Of a DNA stretch of 64,000 nt, positions 33,470-44,701 are shown in pieces. A program made the translations under genes and the position numbers. The DNA is from Wolfiporia cocos. Lineage: Eukaryota > Basidiomycota > Agaricomycetes > Polyporales > Phaeolaceae. Positions within the stretch are counted from its first letter, which is position 1; each line of letters begins with the position of its first letter. Location of the stretch: NCBI GenBank assembly GCA_029448655.1, contig JACCLO010000008.1, positions 1,364,001-1,428,000 of the forward strand, read 5' to 3'. The notes beneath the pieces were generated by a model. That model saw nothing but the letters and a program-made list of their open reading frames with translations. It had not been told where the DNA came from and made no database searches.

Positions 33470-34945
33470 ACTTTTTCGGCATACGGCTTTATGATCAACA
33501 CCTCATGACACGCTCTAGTTGGCTTGATCCCACAATCAACGGAGACCAAAGAACTCTGGGCGTCTGAAAGCGCTGAGAAGCTGAAGAGAATTGCTTCATA
33601 GCCTTCAGACGCACAGAGAACCCCCCAGCCTGCCGAGACCTAGACACTTCAGCTGACCCATCATCCTGGTGGCGTGCTTACGCCGTGAAATCAACCTTCC
33701 GAGAAACGCGATATACATCATCCGCAGAACATACAAACTATCTCAAAGGAGAACTCTATACATGAGGATAACCGATACTGCCACTGCCTCCCAAGAGTCT
33801 GTCGGATAGTGATGTGCCGGGCCCGGCCCGGCTCAAAAGCCCCGGCTTGCTTTGGCCCGGCTTTGAACGGCCTTGGCTTTTCAAAACCTCAGGCCGGGCC
33901 CCCATTGACGGCCCACGGCTTGGCCCGGCCCGGCCTGGGGCTTGCCCGGGGCCTGGCACTGTGAGGATGATCATTACTGTAGCCACACAAACTCATAACG
34001 TACCTTCTCCAACTATGTTCTGACAGAGCCAAGCTCCAGTATCTTCATAATTAGTGGAGTTTAGTGTGAAATCATCATTTCACCGGCACGGTGCTCTGTG
34101 GCGCGCCTTCCAAATGGGGCATCGTATAGGCGCCCAAAAGTGAGCGACAGGCTTCAGCACCAAGAATTCAATCCATGGGACTATCCTTTTGCTTGAATTT
34201 AAAAATATAGACATAATACATTGGAATATGGCATACTGCTACTATATATATCCTTATATCAGAGTTACTAGACATTTTATCTGTTAGAGCTTTCAGGCCC
34301 GGGGCTCACGGCTTGGCCCGGCCCGGCTTGAGACACAAGCCGGGCCCTGGGCCGTCTCAAGCCGTGGTGTAGGGCCCGGCCTGGCCCGGCCCAAGTAGGG
34401 CTTGGCCCGGCCCGGCCTATGGCCCAAAGCCGGGCCTGGCACATCACTACTGTCGGAGTCACTTGACTTTGGTGTATATGTCTCTAATCTCCGTTCGGGC
34501 TTGTATGCAGCTGGGTTCTCACAACGAGCATAGGTTAATATGATCTAAAGCACGCTTTCGGTATACGGCTATGTGATCAACATATTACATGCTAATCCCA
34601 CAATCAGTGGGACCAGGAACTCCGGACGGCTCGAGGCGCTGAGACGCTGAAGAGAGTTGCTTCATAGCCTTGAGGACTCCCAATCTACCGATGCCGGACA
34701 ATTCAGCTGACCCATCGTCCTGGTGGCGTGCTTACGCCGTGCAATAAACCTTTCGAGAAACGCGATGTACATCGTCCGCAGAACCTACAAAACATCTCGA
34801 AGGAGAACTCTAGACATGAAGATAGCCGACAATGACCGATACTACCACTGCCTCCCAAGAGTCTGTCGAAATCACTTGGATTTTGTGTATATGTCTCTAA
34901 TCTCCGTTCAGGCTTGTTTGCAGCTGGGTTCTCATATCAAGCATG
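33470..34945. repeat. Tandem duplication, one unit holding a MITE
   Basis: Unit 1 (33470-33806 continuing at 34458-34530) and unit 2 (about 34550-34945) share long matches, for example CATCCTGGTGGCGTGCTTACGCC at about 33661 and CGTCCTGGTGGCGTGCTTACGCC at about 34717, and TGTATATGTCTCTAATCTCCGTTC at about 34473 and 34888. The units are diverged, so the duplication is old. They lie upstream of the DUF6533 gene and could hold parts of its promoter. Confidence 0.75.
33807..34449. mobile_element. hAT-type MITE with 8-bp TSD
   Basis: 643 bp with inverted ends TAGTGATGTGCC...GGCACATCACTA, very rich in GGCCCGG repeats, no coding capacity. It is flanked by a perfect 8-bp duplication CTGTCGGA (33799-33806 and 34450-34457). 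The length and form of the duplication fit the hAT superfamily. The second unit of the surrounding tandem duplication shows the empty site (CTGTCGAA near 34862). Confidence 0.88.
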
Positions 34946-35003
34946 GGTATGGTCAGTCGTAATCATAACAACGGGTTACCCACCCACATTATATAGCGTT
35001 ACT

Positions 35004-36472
35004 CTGCTATGAGTATTTCCTGACTCTCGGACGTGAGATCCAGTACATTTGGAAGGTCAACTGTTCTTTTGCAAGTGTATTGTTCTACACCTGGCGATAT
35101 TCTGTACTACTCTGCGTGCTTCTAGTGACACTCGACCTGGTACATCCTGCTAGTTGGCAGATCAATGATGATGGTGTGGAGGCGCCTCTGGATCATGCAA
35201 TCAACTTCAAACGTGCAAATAACTCACAAGTTATCGGAATGCAGGTAGGTCTTACCATCCGGTGTTCTTATAGCATGGTGCTGATGCTGCTGAATTTGGA
35301 AGTAAGATTACTTCAATAGGACTACTATACCAAAGCGCCCCTAATGCTTACTGACTGGCAGATGTACCGCACTTCTCGGGACCGAAATAGCGGTTCATTT
35401 CATTTTTATCTGTAGCACAGCTGGTGTGTATTCTCATGCTACTTTAGCAAACAGAGGATAAACTAACTGTGTGTAGGATTTTCAGCACTGAGGATGTTTG
35501 CAGTATCAGGCAGGAGCTGGTGGCTATCTGGCATAACATTGATTTGTGGCCTGATCTATCCAGTTCTTACCGGTGTGAGGATTTTACTTCGTCAAAACGC
35601 TCTATCACAATGAACTGATAGATTTCTGATAGTATGCTCTGATCAAGGCAGAGCCGTCCTTTGCTGTTGCAATAAGCATCACATTCCACCCGTGTAGTAT
35701 ATCAGTCGCCGACATTGGTGAATGGTCCTAGTAAGTACTACTTACCATCACATGTGCTTGTGGCCATCATTTAGCTAATGTAAAGTGGGCTTTCAGCTGT
35801 ATGTTTCTGACTGGTTTCATATATTCCGCTTCACATCTTGGCAGTACTTGTGGGATCCAGGGCATCCAACGTCGTGACCGATGGTCTTGTCCTCATCCTA
35901 ACATTGCGTCGAACAAGACAACTTGTTTTGTCCGAAAGTCAGCTTGAATCTGGGCCAAGGCAGCCTACTTTAGCTATGGTTCTTAACAGGGACAGTGAGT
36001 GCATGGCCTACTCGTCACTTTGTAAAATAGATTCACAAAAACATAGCGAGTGTATACTTTGGGTACGTTTTGTGATTTTATATATTTGACCTGGATCTAT
36101 GACTGACCGAAACTGTCCAGTATACTTTTTGTTATAAATCAGCAGGCATGATACTGTGCGCCGTAATTCCCGGGGACGTGAGTGCTCACCAATGTATCGA
36201 GCCACCAAAGGATACTAATGCTTCGACACTGCTTAGGTGGATATAGTCTTCGCAGCGATGACCCCTATGTACGTATGCATATTCACGAGCTCTCGGTGGC
36301 ATTCTTGACAAGATCAATCTACAGAATCACTTCGTCGGTCTTGTCTCGCCTTATGCTAAATCTCCGCGCGGTATCCAGTGGGGACGAGAGCGAGGACGTA
36401 CTATCGTGGATGACTTTCTCACCGGCCTTCGCGGACAATTCTCCTGGTACTCCACTTCTCTACTTCTCATAG
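35004..36472 (+). CDS. DUF6533-type integral membrane protein
   Basis: The basidiomycete DUF6533 signature is clear at about 35010-35130: CYEYFLTLGREIQYIW followed by a helix ending YTWRYSVLL. Further exons supply other helices: LRMFAVSGRSWWLSGITL (near 35485-35560), VGSRASNVVTDGLVLILTLRRT (about 35845-35910), and the C-terminal segment SSVLSRLMLNLRAVSSG ending at TAG 36470-36472. At least five introns are needed and I could not fix all borders; the first exon was not found, and a TATATAG acceptor just before 35004 is likely. This family has many members in agaricomycetes and no assigned function. Some decay of the gene cannot be excluded. Confidence 0.7.
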
Positions 36473-37118
36473 CCTTGAGACATACACTCACCAACGCCCA
36501 CATCGTACTAGGAACAGATTTTCGAGATGAGGAAGATAGTGATGCATAATCAAATTTTTCAATGAGCTCCTGGATCTATCAGTCGTGGCTGCTGCAACTG
36601 TAATCTGATCGGTCACTTGCAAGACTAAAATTACCAAAAAGTTCGGAGCATCCGATACATGCCATGTGTTCACAACATTAAATACGCTACGCACTTTCGG
36701 GTTTTGATTGCTCACTGTCGAACCTCGAATATCATCTATGCCATCTATGCCATCTATGCCATCCATGGATGGTCATGCCTCTTTAGTCAGTTATGCAATC
36801 TTTGTATCTATGCATTCTACCTTACCTATGTTCTCATCTATATCGTCTATATTTATCAGATCGATCTCATCTATAACAGCAATCAAGAGTTGCAGAATAG
36901 CGCTACAATCATCGATAAGCGTAAGAAGGGTTACCGTCCGTCTTATCACACCAATGAAAGGTTTCATCATAGAAGAACATATACGGCACTGATATTGATG
37001 AGAGCGAATCTAGTCACAGATGAAGCAAATAATGAGCAGCACATGCGCGAAACTCTCGAGCTGCTGGTATATCTGAGCGCGTCATAATCCGTACCTGCTG
37101 CACCCTGGCCTCGACCGC
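36473..37118. other. Intergenic with a 9-bp tandem repeat
   Basis: About 640 bases without a credible gene. The unit CATCTATGC repeats three times at about 36735-36762, inside a longer run rich in ATC. A minor frame crosses it but has no family features. Confidence 0.5.
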
Positions 37119-37745
37119 TCACGTCAAAGAAAGCTTGTCTCCCTTCTTGACACGGACCTGCCCACTCTCCTTCTCAAGCTCTCTCTGTATCCTGCGCTCC
37201 TCCTCCCTCCTCGCCCTAAGCCACTCCTCCCGACTCCTCCTCGCCCTCTCCGCCATCTTCGCGCGCACCTCTTTTGTCGGTTCCCACTTGCTCTTCAGTA
37301 TGCGCCTTATGGCCTCGGGGCTGACGCGGAACCTCTCCGCAAGCACGGACGTGGTGAACATGCGGGGGTCGAGCGCGTACATCGCGCGGACCGCATCCAT
37401 CGCCTCGCGCGAGAGCTTGCGCGGCGGCGCCCACCCGTCCGGAAACGCCTTCTTCATCGTGCGGCGGTGCTCTGCGAACTCGTGCGCAGTCGGCGTCTTC
37501 CAGTGCTTGTGCCGCAGCGGCACGCCCTCGCCGTCGAGCAGCGAGTCGAGCGTGACCGGCTGCTCGCTCGCGGGGCGTTTTGGGGGCGCGTCGGCGGCGT
37601 CGGCGGCGAGCGACTTGGGGGCGGGGATCCCGCCGAGTTTCCAGTCGCGTTCGCTGAGGCCCGAGACGGATGAGTAGAAGTTGGCGAATGCGCGGGCAGC
37701 AGCGGCAGGGGTTCTCGCCTTGAGGACGCATGCGACGGGGAGCAT
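37119..37745 (-). CDS. RRG9/neugrin-like mitochondrial protein
   Basis: A single exon of 208 residues, ATG at 37745 and stop at 37119. The N-terminus (MLPVACVLKARTPAAAARAF) is basic and Ala-rich, like a mitochondrial presequence. The centre carries the Neugrin/RRG9 core: KKAFPDGWAPPRKLSREAMDAVRAMYALDP, then FTTSVLAERFRVSPEAIRRILKSKW, which forms a helix-turn-helix-like unit. The C-terminus is a charged helix. RRG9 is required for respiratory growth and mitochondrial genome maintenance in yeast, and neugrin assists mitochondrial ribosome assembly in animals. The length and motif order fit well. Confidence 0.88.
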   Translation of the reverse strand: MLPVACVLKARTPAAAARAFANFYSSVSGLSERDWKLGGIPAPKSLAADAADAPPKRPASEQPVTLDSLLDGEGVPLRHKHWKTPTAHEFAEHRRTMKKAFPDGWAPPRKLSREAMDAVRAMYALDPRMFTTSVLAERFRVSPEAIRRILKSKWEPTKEVRAKMAERARRSREEWLRARREEERRIQRELEKESGQVRVKKGDKLSLT

Positions 37746-38202
37746 GACAGTGGGCTAGCAGAGGATATGATCAAAGTTTGGTGTACAGCTCTGCAGTTGG
37801 TGGCTGAAATCGCGAAAGTTTCGATCAAAACGTGCCGTGAAGAGCATCCGAAATAGGCAGGTACTGTGGATCGTCGTGGATAATCGTCTGATGCCGCTCG
37901 CGCAGACTATGTGGGATTCAATTACTGCAGAGCATTGTCAAAGTGCGTATTGTATACACTGAGATGTTCCCATCGTGCACGGACAACTCTGCAGCGAAGG
38001 AGAGGCCTCCGTGGTCTCAGCCACACGCATCGGGAATTCTGTCTCCGCGCGCCCACACTGATAAGCGCGCTGTCGACGCGTGACCGAGCGCCGGCGAGTG
38101 ACAACTAACTCGGACAGCACATCTCCCAGCTCAGCACCTCTCCCAGCTCAGCACCCTTGCCTCCCACCACACACTCCCTCGACCACCCGCCGCGCACGCA
38201 CA
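37746..38202. promoter_or_regulatory. Shared divergent promoter region
   Basis: 457 bases between the start codons of the RRG9-like gene (minus) and the coactosin gene (plus). It must hold both promoters. No canonical TATA box stands out; the coactosin side is a pyrimidine-rich leader (CTCCCAGCTCAGCACC repeats near 38125-38155). Confidence 0.5.
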
Positions 38203-38875
38203 ATGGCTGACGTCTCGGACCCCAAAATCGACGAAGGTGCGCCGCCCGCCTGTTGTGCTAAGCACCCGACGGTGACCGTCGCCGCGTGCAGCGTACCTGG
38301 ACGTCCGCTCGGACAAGACCGACACGAACTGGCTCCTCCTGGACTACGAGGTGCGTCGTGCGCCGCGCGTGGCGTGCGGGCAGCGTGCTGACGAGACGGA
38401 CGCGCGCGCAGTCTGACCGCTCGGACAAGCTGACGCTGACCTCGACGGGGTCCGGCGGGCTGGCGGAGCTGCGCGAGGCGCTGGACGACAGCAAGGCGTC
38501 GTTTGCGTACGCGCGCGTGCAGTACGCGAACGACAAGGAGTCGAAGCGCGAGAAGTTCATCCTCGTCGTGTGGATTGGCCAGTCGTGCAAGATCATGCGC
38601 AGGGCGAAGGTGCGCCCGCGCCCCCTCGTCTCCGCCCTTGCTGACGTGTAGCGATGTGGGTAGATCTCGGTGCACTCGGCGGACGTGAAGCAGGCGCTGC
38701 GCGTCTTCTCAATCGAGGTTCCTGCGCGCGAGAAGGGCGACCTCGAGGAAGAGCCGATCGTCGTCAAGCTGAGAAAGGTGCGTCCCTTCCACTCGATGCT
38801 CTCAGCATCTTTCCGCCTCTGCACTTGAGCTGACGCGTATCGCAGGCTGGCGGAGCGAGCTACGACGGCGTATGA
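38203..38875 (+). CDS. Coactosin-like actin-binding protein (ADF-homology domain)
   Basis: Five exons give 144 residues: 38203-38236, 38292-38350, 38412-38609, 38664-38777 and 38846-38875. All phases fit. One ADF-homology domain fills the protein: MADVSDPKIDEAYLDVRSD, TNWLLLDYE, GLAELREALDDSKASFAYARV, REKFILVVWIGQ, then VHSADVKQALRVFSIEV and a short GGASYDGV tail. Coactosins bind actin filaments along their sides and counter capping or promote turnover in the cytoplasm. Introns are short (53-68 bases). Confidence 0.95.
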
Positions 38876-39182
38876 CTGGGTCAGATCTGGCATTACGCTT
38901 TGGGCATTCTGCGCTGTATCTTCCTCTTACGAACTGACTATTTTATATGCATACGTAATAACCCCTCATAACGCGATGGATCCGATGACCTCGATGTCGG
39001 GGAGCGGAGGCGCGGGAGGTGAGTACAGCTGACATGGCTTCGCGGCCGGTTGCGTGGGAGGGCGAAGAGCGAGAGCTGGAGCAATGTGGTCGCTACCTTG
39101 CAACGAATAGCTGCCGTACACTTCAATGATATGCAGATGGACATAACCAACTGTTCGTTCTCATTGACATTCTATAGGCGCG

Positions 39183-40024
39183 TCAAGCCTTCGGCGCAAA
39201 GTTCGCGAGATTCGCGATGCCGTCCTCCTCCAAGCGCATGCCCATCCACTCCGACATCGCGGTGGCACCGAGCCGCTTCTCGTAGAAGTCGATGGAGGGC
39301 TGGTTCCACTACGAGCGCATCGTTAGCATCTGTACGGGTGGTTGATCACCAGGTGCGTGCGTACCTTGAGAACCGACCAGTCCATACGCGCGCAACCCTA
39401 TTGAGCGATAACCGTGGTTAATCTTCACAACACGATGAACGTAAATTGGGCCGACCTTTTCCTGCGCGACTTTGCCCAACTCCGCGAAGAAGGCCTTGCC
39501 GACACCCCTGCCGCGATACTCCTCATCGACGTACAAGTCCTCCAGCTACCATTCACCGTCAGCACCTCACGGGCGAGCTCAGAAAGGACGGGAGCGCACA
39601 TAGAGGCCTGGACGCCCCGTCCATGTGGAGTAGTTGAAGAAGTAGAGGGCCATGCCGATGGGCTTGCCCGGTGCGGCGGGCGCGCCGGAGAACGCGAGAA
39701 GCGTGTGCGCGTAGGGCGTCTCGAAGAGGTTCTTGCGCAGCTGTGGGCAGGCGTGAGCATTCGCGAACACGGCTGCGGGCGTTTGCACTGACGATCTCCG
39801 GCGTGGCCTTGGCCGAGTCGAGCGCCTTCTCGTACTCAGCCTGTGAAGTGTGAGTGAATGATCAGCGTAATAGGATATCAGGACACACCAGGTCCTTGAT
39901 CAGCTGCAGCATGATTTCCTGTCGCGAGCGAGTGAGACCGAGGGCGCCCCCGAGGTGCGGCAGATCTCACCACATCCTCAACCTGGGCCTGGCGGATAAA
40001 GAACGCGGAGGATGAGCCTGGCAT
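39183..40024 (-). CDS. GNAT-family N-acetyltransferase, spermidine acetyltransferase-like
   Basis: Seven exons (minus) give 173 residues: 40024-39971, 39918-39889, 39840-39793, 39740-39600, 39545-39456, 39397-39365 and 39308-39183. All phases fit. The order is typical of diamine/thialysine acetyltransferases: FFIRQAQVEDV, the LAEYEKA loop, [27 protein letters not shown], then the acetyl-CoA motif RGRGVGKAF, and DWSVLKWNQPSIDFYEKRLGA near the end. It probably transfers acetyl groups to small amines such as polyamines. It ends 307 bases from the coactosin gene and shares a 255-base promoter region with NAC-beta. Confidence 0.92.
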
Positions 40025-40279
40025 GGTGGGCAGCTTGCGAGCGGTCAGCCTGGGAGCACGCAAGCCCGCAATTTATATGCGTCGCCGAGTCATTGCTCGG
40101 CCATACGTACAGATGAATGTGCAAGCGAGCGACGAGCGCGGGCCGGCGAGGGCAGAGCGAGCACGATAGGCGCCGGGACATGAGCGGTTTGTATGCGCGT
40201 GTTGGGGGCGAACCTTATTCTCTTCTGCCTTCCCGCCACAAAATTCGACACCGCCGATACGCACGAGCGAGCGAAAAAC
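40025..40279. promoter_or_regulatory. Divergent promoter of the acetyltransferase and NAC-beta genes
   Basis: 255 bases between the two start codons. It must serve both genes. The NAC-beta side has a GC-poor stretch (CTTATTCTCTTCTGCC near 40213) that could be its leader. No TATA box was recognised with confidence. Confidence 0.5.
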
Positions 40280-41041
40280 ATGGACCACGCGAAACTCGCG
40301 AAGCTGCAGGCGCAGGCCGCCGCGAACAGGATCGGTGCGTGCGCTGCCCGCCTCGCTCGTGTCGCGCTCACGCGGTAGGGGCGGTATGGGCGGATGTGTG
40401 GATCCTGGGACGTGAACGCGTACCCTGTTTGGTCGCGAATCTCGGTGACGGTCGCGTGCGGTGTGGTGCGGCGCGCAGGCGGAAAGGGCACGATGCGCCG
40501 CAAGGTCGTGCGGAAGACGAAGCCGTCGACCGCGCAGGACGACAAGAAGCTCCAGGCAGCGCTCAAGAAGCTGAACGTGCAGCCGATCCCGGGCGTTGAG
40601 GAGGTGAACATGTTCCGCGAGGACGGGAACGTCCTGCACTTCGCCCAGCCAAAAGGTGCGCACGCCCTTCCTGTGGGCACTCACGCGCGTCCGCGGCGCG
40701 CACGTCCGCTCTGATGCCATGTACTGACGGCCGTCTGGCGCGCATGCGCAGTGCACGCCGCGGTGACCGCCAACACGTTCGCGGTGTACGGCGCGGGGCA
40801 CGTGAAGGAGCTCACGGAGCTCGTGCCGGGCATCCTGAACCAGCTCGGCCCCGACTCGCTCGCCTCGCTCCGCAAGCTCGCCGAGTCGTACCAGGCGATC
40901 CAGCAGAGCCAGCAGCAGCGGCCGCCAAACGCGCCCGCCGAGGACGACGACGACGACGTGCCCGACCTCGTCGAGAACTTTGACGCCGTCGAGGACGGGC
41001 CCGCCGACGCGGAGAAGAGCAACCTCGAGGAGCTCAACTAG
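40280..41041 (+). CDS. EGD1: Nascent polypeptide-associated complex subunit beta
   Basis: Three exons give 173 residues: 40280-40334, 40479-40655 and 40752-41041. All phases fit. The N-terminal ribosome-binding stretch with the [10 protein letters not shown] motif is followed by the NAC domain ([40 protein letters not shown]), then [24 protein letters not shown] and an acidic tail. With NAC-alpha it shields nascent chains at the ribosome exit and limits wrong ER targeting. It is a housekeeping gene and is intact. It converges on the AIP1 gene. Confidence 0.95.
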
Positions 41042-41554
41042 GCGCACCCGGCGGCGGCTGATGGGCCGGCCTGGAACGTGTCGGCGCGGTCGGCGCGGTG
41101 CGTGGGATGGGTGCAAGTTGGTGGGATTGGTAGGGGTTGGGGGGAATGTGGAAGGGACGTGATGGATCGTCCGATCGCCTTCGCAAAATGTCCGCTTCGC
41201 TCGCTGTGCTATGCGCTCCTCGCTCGCTCTTCTCGTCGCGCCTGCTACGCCGGTCTCGCCATCTATGTGTATCTGTTGCTCTGCATACCACTCGAATGAC
41301 CGCATTGTACACTGACTGCACGAGCTGAATCGGATGATTTTCACTGGACTGCTCCGACAGCGAACTGAGCCGTCAACTAAGCATTCAGAAGTCTTATGAG
41401 GACTCTGAATTGTTAGCCTCGGCCCCAGGAAGCGACACTACTGCAACAACCCAAGCAACCAACTTGTCAATATTCTTCAGTATTCAGTACACAAGATCCG
41501 TCCGCATTTACTTTCCGCCTTGCAATCCATCATGCATTCGTGATCAATATCATC

Positions 41555-44222
41555 TCACGCATGGAACGTGATGTCCCACGTCCTGACGCACCCGTCCGCG
41601 CCCGCGCTCGCGAGCCTCGCGTCGCCCGCCCAGAAGACCGCACTGACGCCGCCAGGGCCCGCGTTCTTGATCGCGATATTGCGCATAGGCTTCTGCACGC
41701 TCCACACGTACACGTGCGTGTCGAGCGAGCCCGACGCGCAGTGCTGCCCGTCCGCCGTCCACGCAAGCGAGTGGATGCGTGCGCTGTGGAAGGACCAGCG
41801 GGTGGTCACGGTCTGTCGGTGGGCGCATACGTTCCGACATCAGTGGGGTAGTGAGGTGTTGGAAGGGATAGAGGCGTACCTTCTTCTCGCTAACGTCGAA
41901 GAGGACAATTTTCCCAGAAGACTGGTGTGACGGGTGAGCCTATGTCGACAGAAACGCGCGAGTGCACGTACGTCTCCTGCAGCCAATAGCGATCCGTCCG
42001 GCGAGAACGCCAGCGCGCTCACGGTGCCCTTGTTTCCCTCCAGCGTCGCCGACTCGGCGAGCGCCTTGCCATCCCACGCGTACAGGCGAACTTTCTGGTC
42101 CTGCAGGCACGGTTCCGGGGCTGGTCGTCACAATTATAGAATGGGAGCGTCTGGGCAATAATGACGTACTTCGCCACCAATAGCGACCAGGGTCTCAGTT
42201 GCGGCCACAGCGCTGGGCGCGAACTTCGGCTTGAGCTCGAACACCCGCTGGTTCGACCGGATCGCCTCGACGCCACTTGCCTCTGCGACGAAGACCGTCG
42301 AATCTGGCCCGACTGCGACCGACTTTGGCTGCGAGGACGTCGGGCAGACGGCGGGGCTGCGGAAATCTGGTCAATCACGACCCGGGAGCGCAAAGCGGGA
42401 GGATTCAGGACCCACACGAAGCCACTCCCCTCGATCTCGCGCAGCTTGTCGTCGAATCCGATCGAGAACGCCTTGCCCTCTGCTGACGCAGCGATGCCGG
42501 ACACGAGCGCAGCGTGCCCCTTGCCCTCCAGCTGCGCGTACGACTCGGCGCCAGCGTCGGAGTACGTGCGGGAGAGGATGCGCCCGTCCGCCGAACCTGC
42601 GAGGAACGTCGGGGCGGAAGGGAGCGCGACGGCCGCAGTGATGGACTTTTGCGGGCCCTGCAGGCGCGCGCATGCGCGGTCAGTCGTGAGAGACGAAACG
42701 GCAGACGGGACGACGCACGAGCAGCACTCGCGCGGGTTTGTCGCCGACACGCCGGTCGAACACGTTGAGTGCGCCGGACATGGAGAGCGAGACAATGTCG
42801 TCTCCGGCCGTCCAGGTGCTGCCGACTTGCTGGTCGTGCACGGTTGAGCCCAGTGTCCAGGTCGTCAGGGCTTTGCGCGTCTCGACGTCCCCTGTGTGCA
42901 CAATTAGATATAGCGCCATGGGAAAGTAGCGGAACGCTTATGGGCTGGGGACGTACAGAGCTTTACGGTACGATCTGCTGCAGAGGTGACGAGCGCTGTG
43001 TTGTCCGGGCTCCAGCTGCATGCCATCTACCGCGACGATCTCTCAGCCATCAGCTCAGATTCAGAATCACCACAAGACTCACGATGCTGCCAGAGTGTGG
43101 GCTGTCGGTGATCTCGCCTAGCGTCACTCCGGTCTTGCCATCATACAGGAAAATCTTCGCGTCGGAGCCGACGGAGGCGAAGTGATCTCCAGAAGGGGAG
43201 TAGCGAACGTCTTGCACGAATTTTGTGTGGGTCTTGATCGTCTGTAGCGAGTAGATTTATAACAGGTCCTCAACGAGGACATTGGATGTACCTTCTCGTA
43301 TTTGTAAGGGGCGCCTAGGAAAGTCATGAATACCGCGAAACGGCATCGGAATAGCGACGCGCTGAATTACCTTGGTGGAAGACGATTGTGGCGTCGTCGG
43401 ATGCAGTAGCTGCACGGAAGGGCCGTTGACTACGGATCGAGACGGCATTGATGACCTTTCAGAATTCAACGACGTTGATGCAAACCCAATGTCTAGAACG
43501 CGAGGTGTGCGATACCTTGGAGTGACCAATAATCTCTCCGGTCGAGGACCCCGAGTCCATCATGAAGGCATGACCGAACCTACATCTCAGATTAGCCGAT
43601 TCGTCAGAGCTTTAATTGTTGTTATGGCATACTTATCCCTGCCATCTCCTACAGCAATAATACGCTTGCTCTCGCCATCCCACTCAAGGTCCTTGCTAGA
43701 TGTAGCGCGTGATGTCAGTTTCGCGTGAACACATAATAGCACCTGCAGTACGCACACAGTCCCAGAGATGACCTTGTATTCTCCCTTCAGGGCCTGGTCC
43801 TCGCCCGCGATATCCCACACCCGGACTGCGATCACGCACTTCTATGTAAAGCCACACTCCTAGCGCAAAGTGGAAAGCGCACCTGTGCCGGTAATGTCCG
43901 CAGAAGCACAGTAGTACCCAGAGGGCGAGATTCTTGCGACGGTAGTGTTCTGCACATGCCCAGAGTATGTGGTCACGGCTGCGGGGTTCTGTGTCGGGTC
44001 TCGACATCAGGCTGTATGGCGGTGAGCCAGCAACGAACCTTGAGGTCGCGGATCTGCAGCACATTATCTATAGCGCATGTCATCTATTATTTAATAAGCT
44101 CATACCACTACTGCCCTCCCGTTCGTGTACACGATCTTGTCGCCGTTCGAGCCCAGCTTGGTCGACTCCCCGCGCGTGGTGGCGGGGTTACACGGGTACA
44201 GATCAGACCTCTTGAATGACAT
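41555..44222 (-). CDS. AIP1: Actin-interacting protein 1 (WD40 repeats)
   Basis: Multi-exon gene on the minus strand, ATG at 44222 and stop at 41557-41555. The AIP1 signature is visible from the start (LYPCNPATTRGESTKL, GDKIVYTNGRAV), then NTTVARISPSGYYCASADITGT, VRVWDIAGEDQALKGEYKVISG, WDGESKRIIAVGDGR and FGHAFMMDSGSSTGEIIGHSK. The last exon (41809-41555) holds a complete WD40 blade (SLAWTADGQHCASGSLDTHVYVWSV). About 12 exons with short introns; each border was not fixed. AIP1 works with cofilin to take apart actin filaments. It lies 3 kb from a coactosin gene, another actin-turnover factor. Confidence 0.9.
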
Positions 44223-44701
44223 GGTTCGAGTTCAATAGTTTGTACTGCAAGCCTTCCGATAGAATTTAACAAGCCCAACAGTAGAACGTACGGATGACTG
44301 CGGTGAGCTGGTAATGGAATAGTGGCAGCTGGTAACGATGCGATCTGGATCCAGGTGGTACGGTCACGTGCTTTCGCGTCGCGACACCAATGCAGTCGCT
44401 CCATCACCCTCTCTGCCAGGATCCCAAGACCTATTGTCAATGCTAAGAATGACCTGTGCTATATTCCAGAAACAGCCTCAGAATACCGCGTGCGGGATCG
44501 TAAATACGCCTGGCACCCACAATGCCAAAGCAAAGGACAAATATTGCACAAATAAGTCATTCGTCCGCATCGATAACCGCAAGCGCTGGATACGTACGTC
44601 GCACCCATCGCTCTGGTTTTCAACATTCAACTCCGGGACTTTGACATGATACAAGCGGAGCTACTGTTGGCGCTATGTATAGTACAGTATACATGCAACT
44701 A

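Noticed and set aside
34723..34962. 79-codon frame in the second unit of the tandem duplication
   Set aside because: It has no family match, its start codon is not ATG, and the first unit does not keep the frame.
36735..36762. CRISPR-like or minisatellite array
   Set aside because: Only three 9-bp direct copies with no spacers; an ordinary small tandem repeat in a eukaryotic genome.
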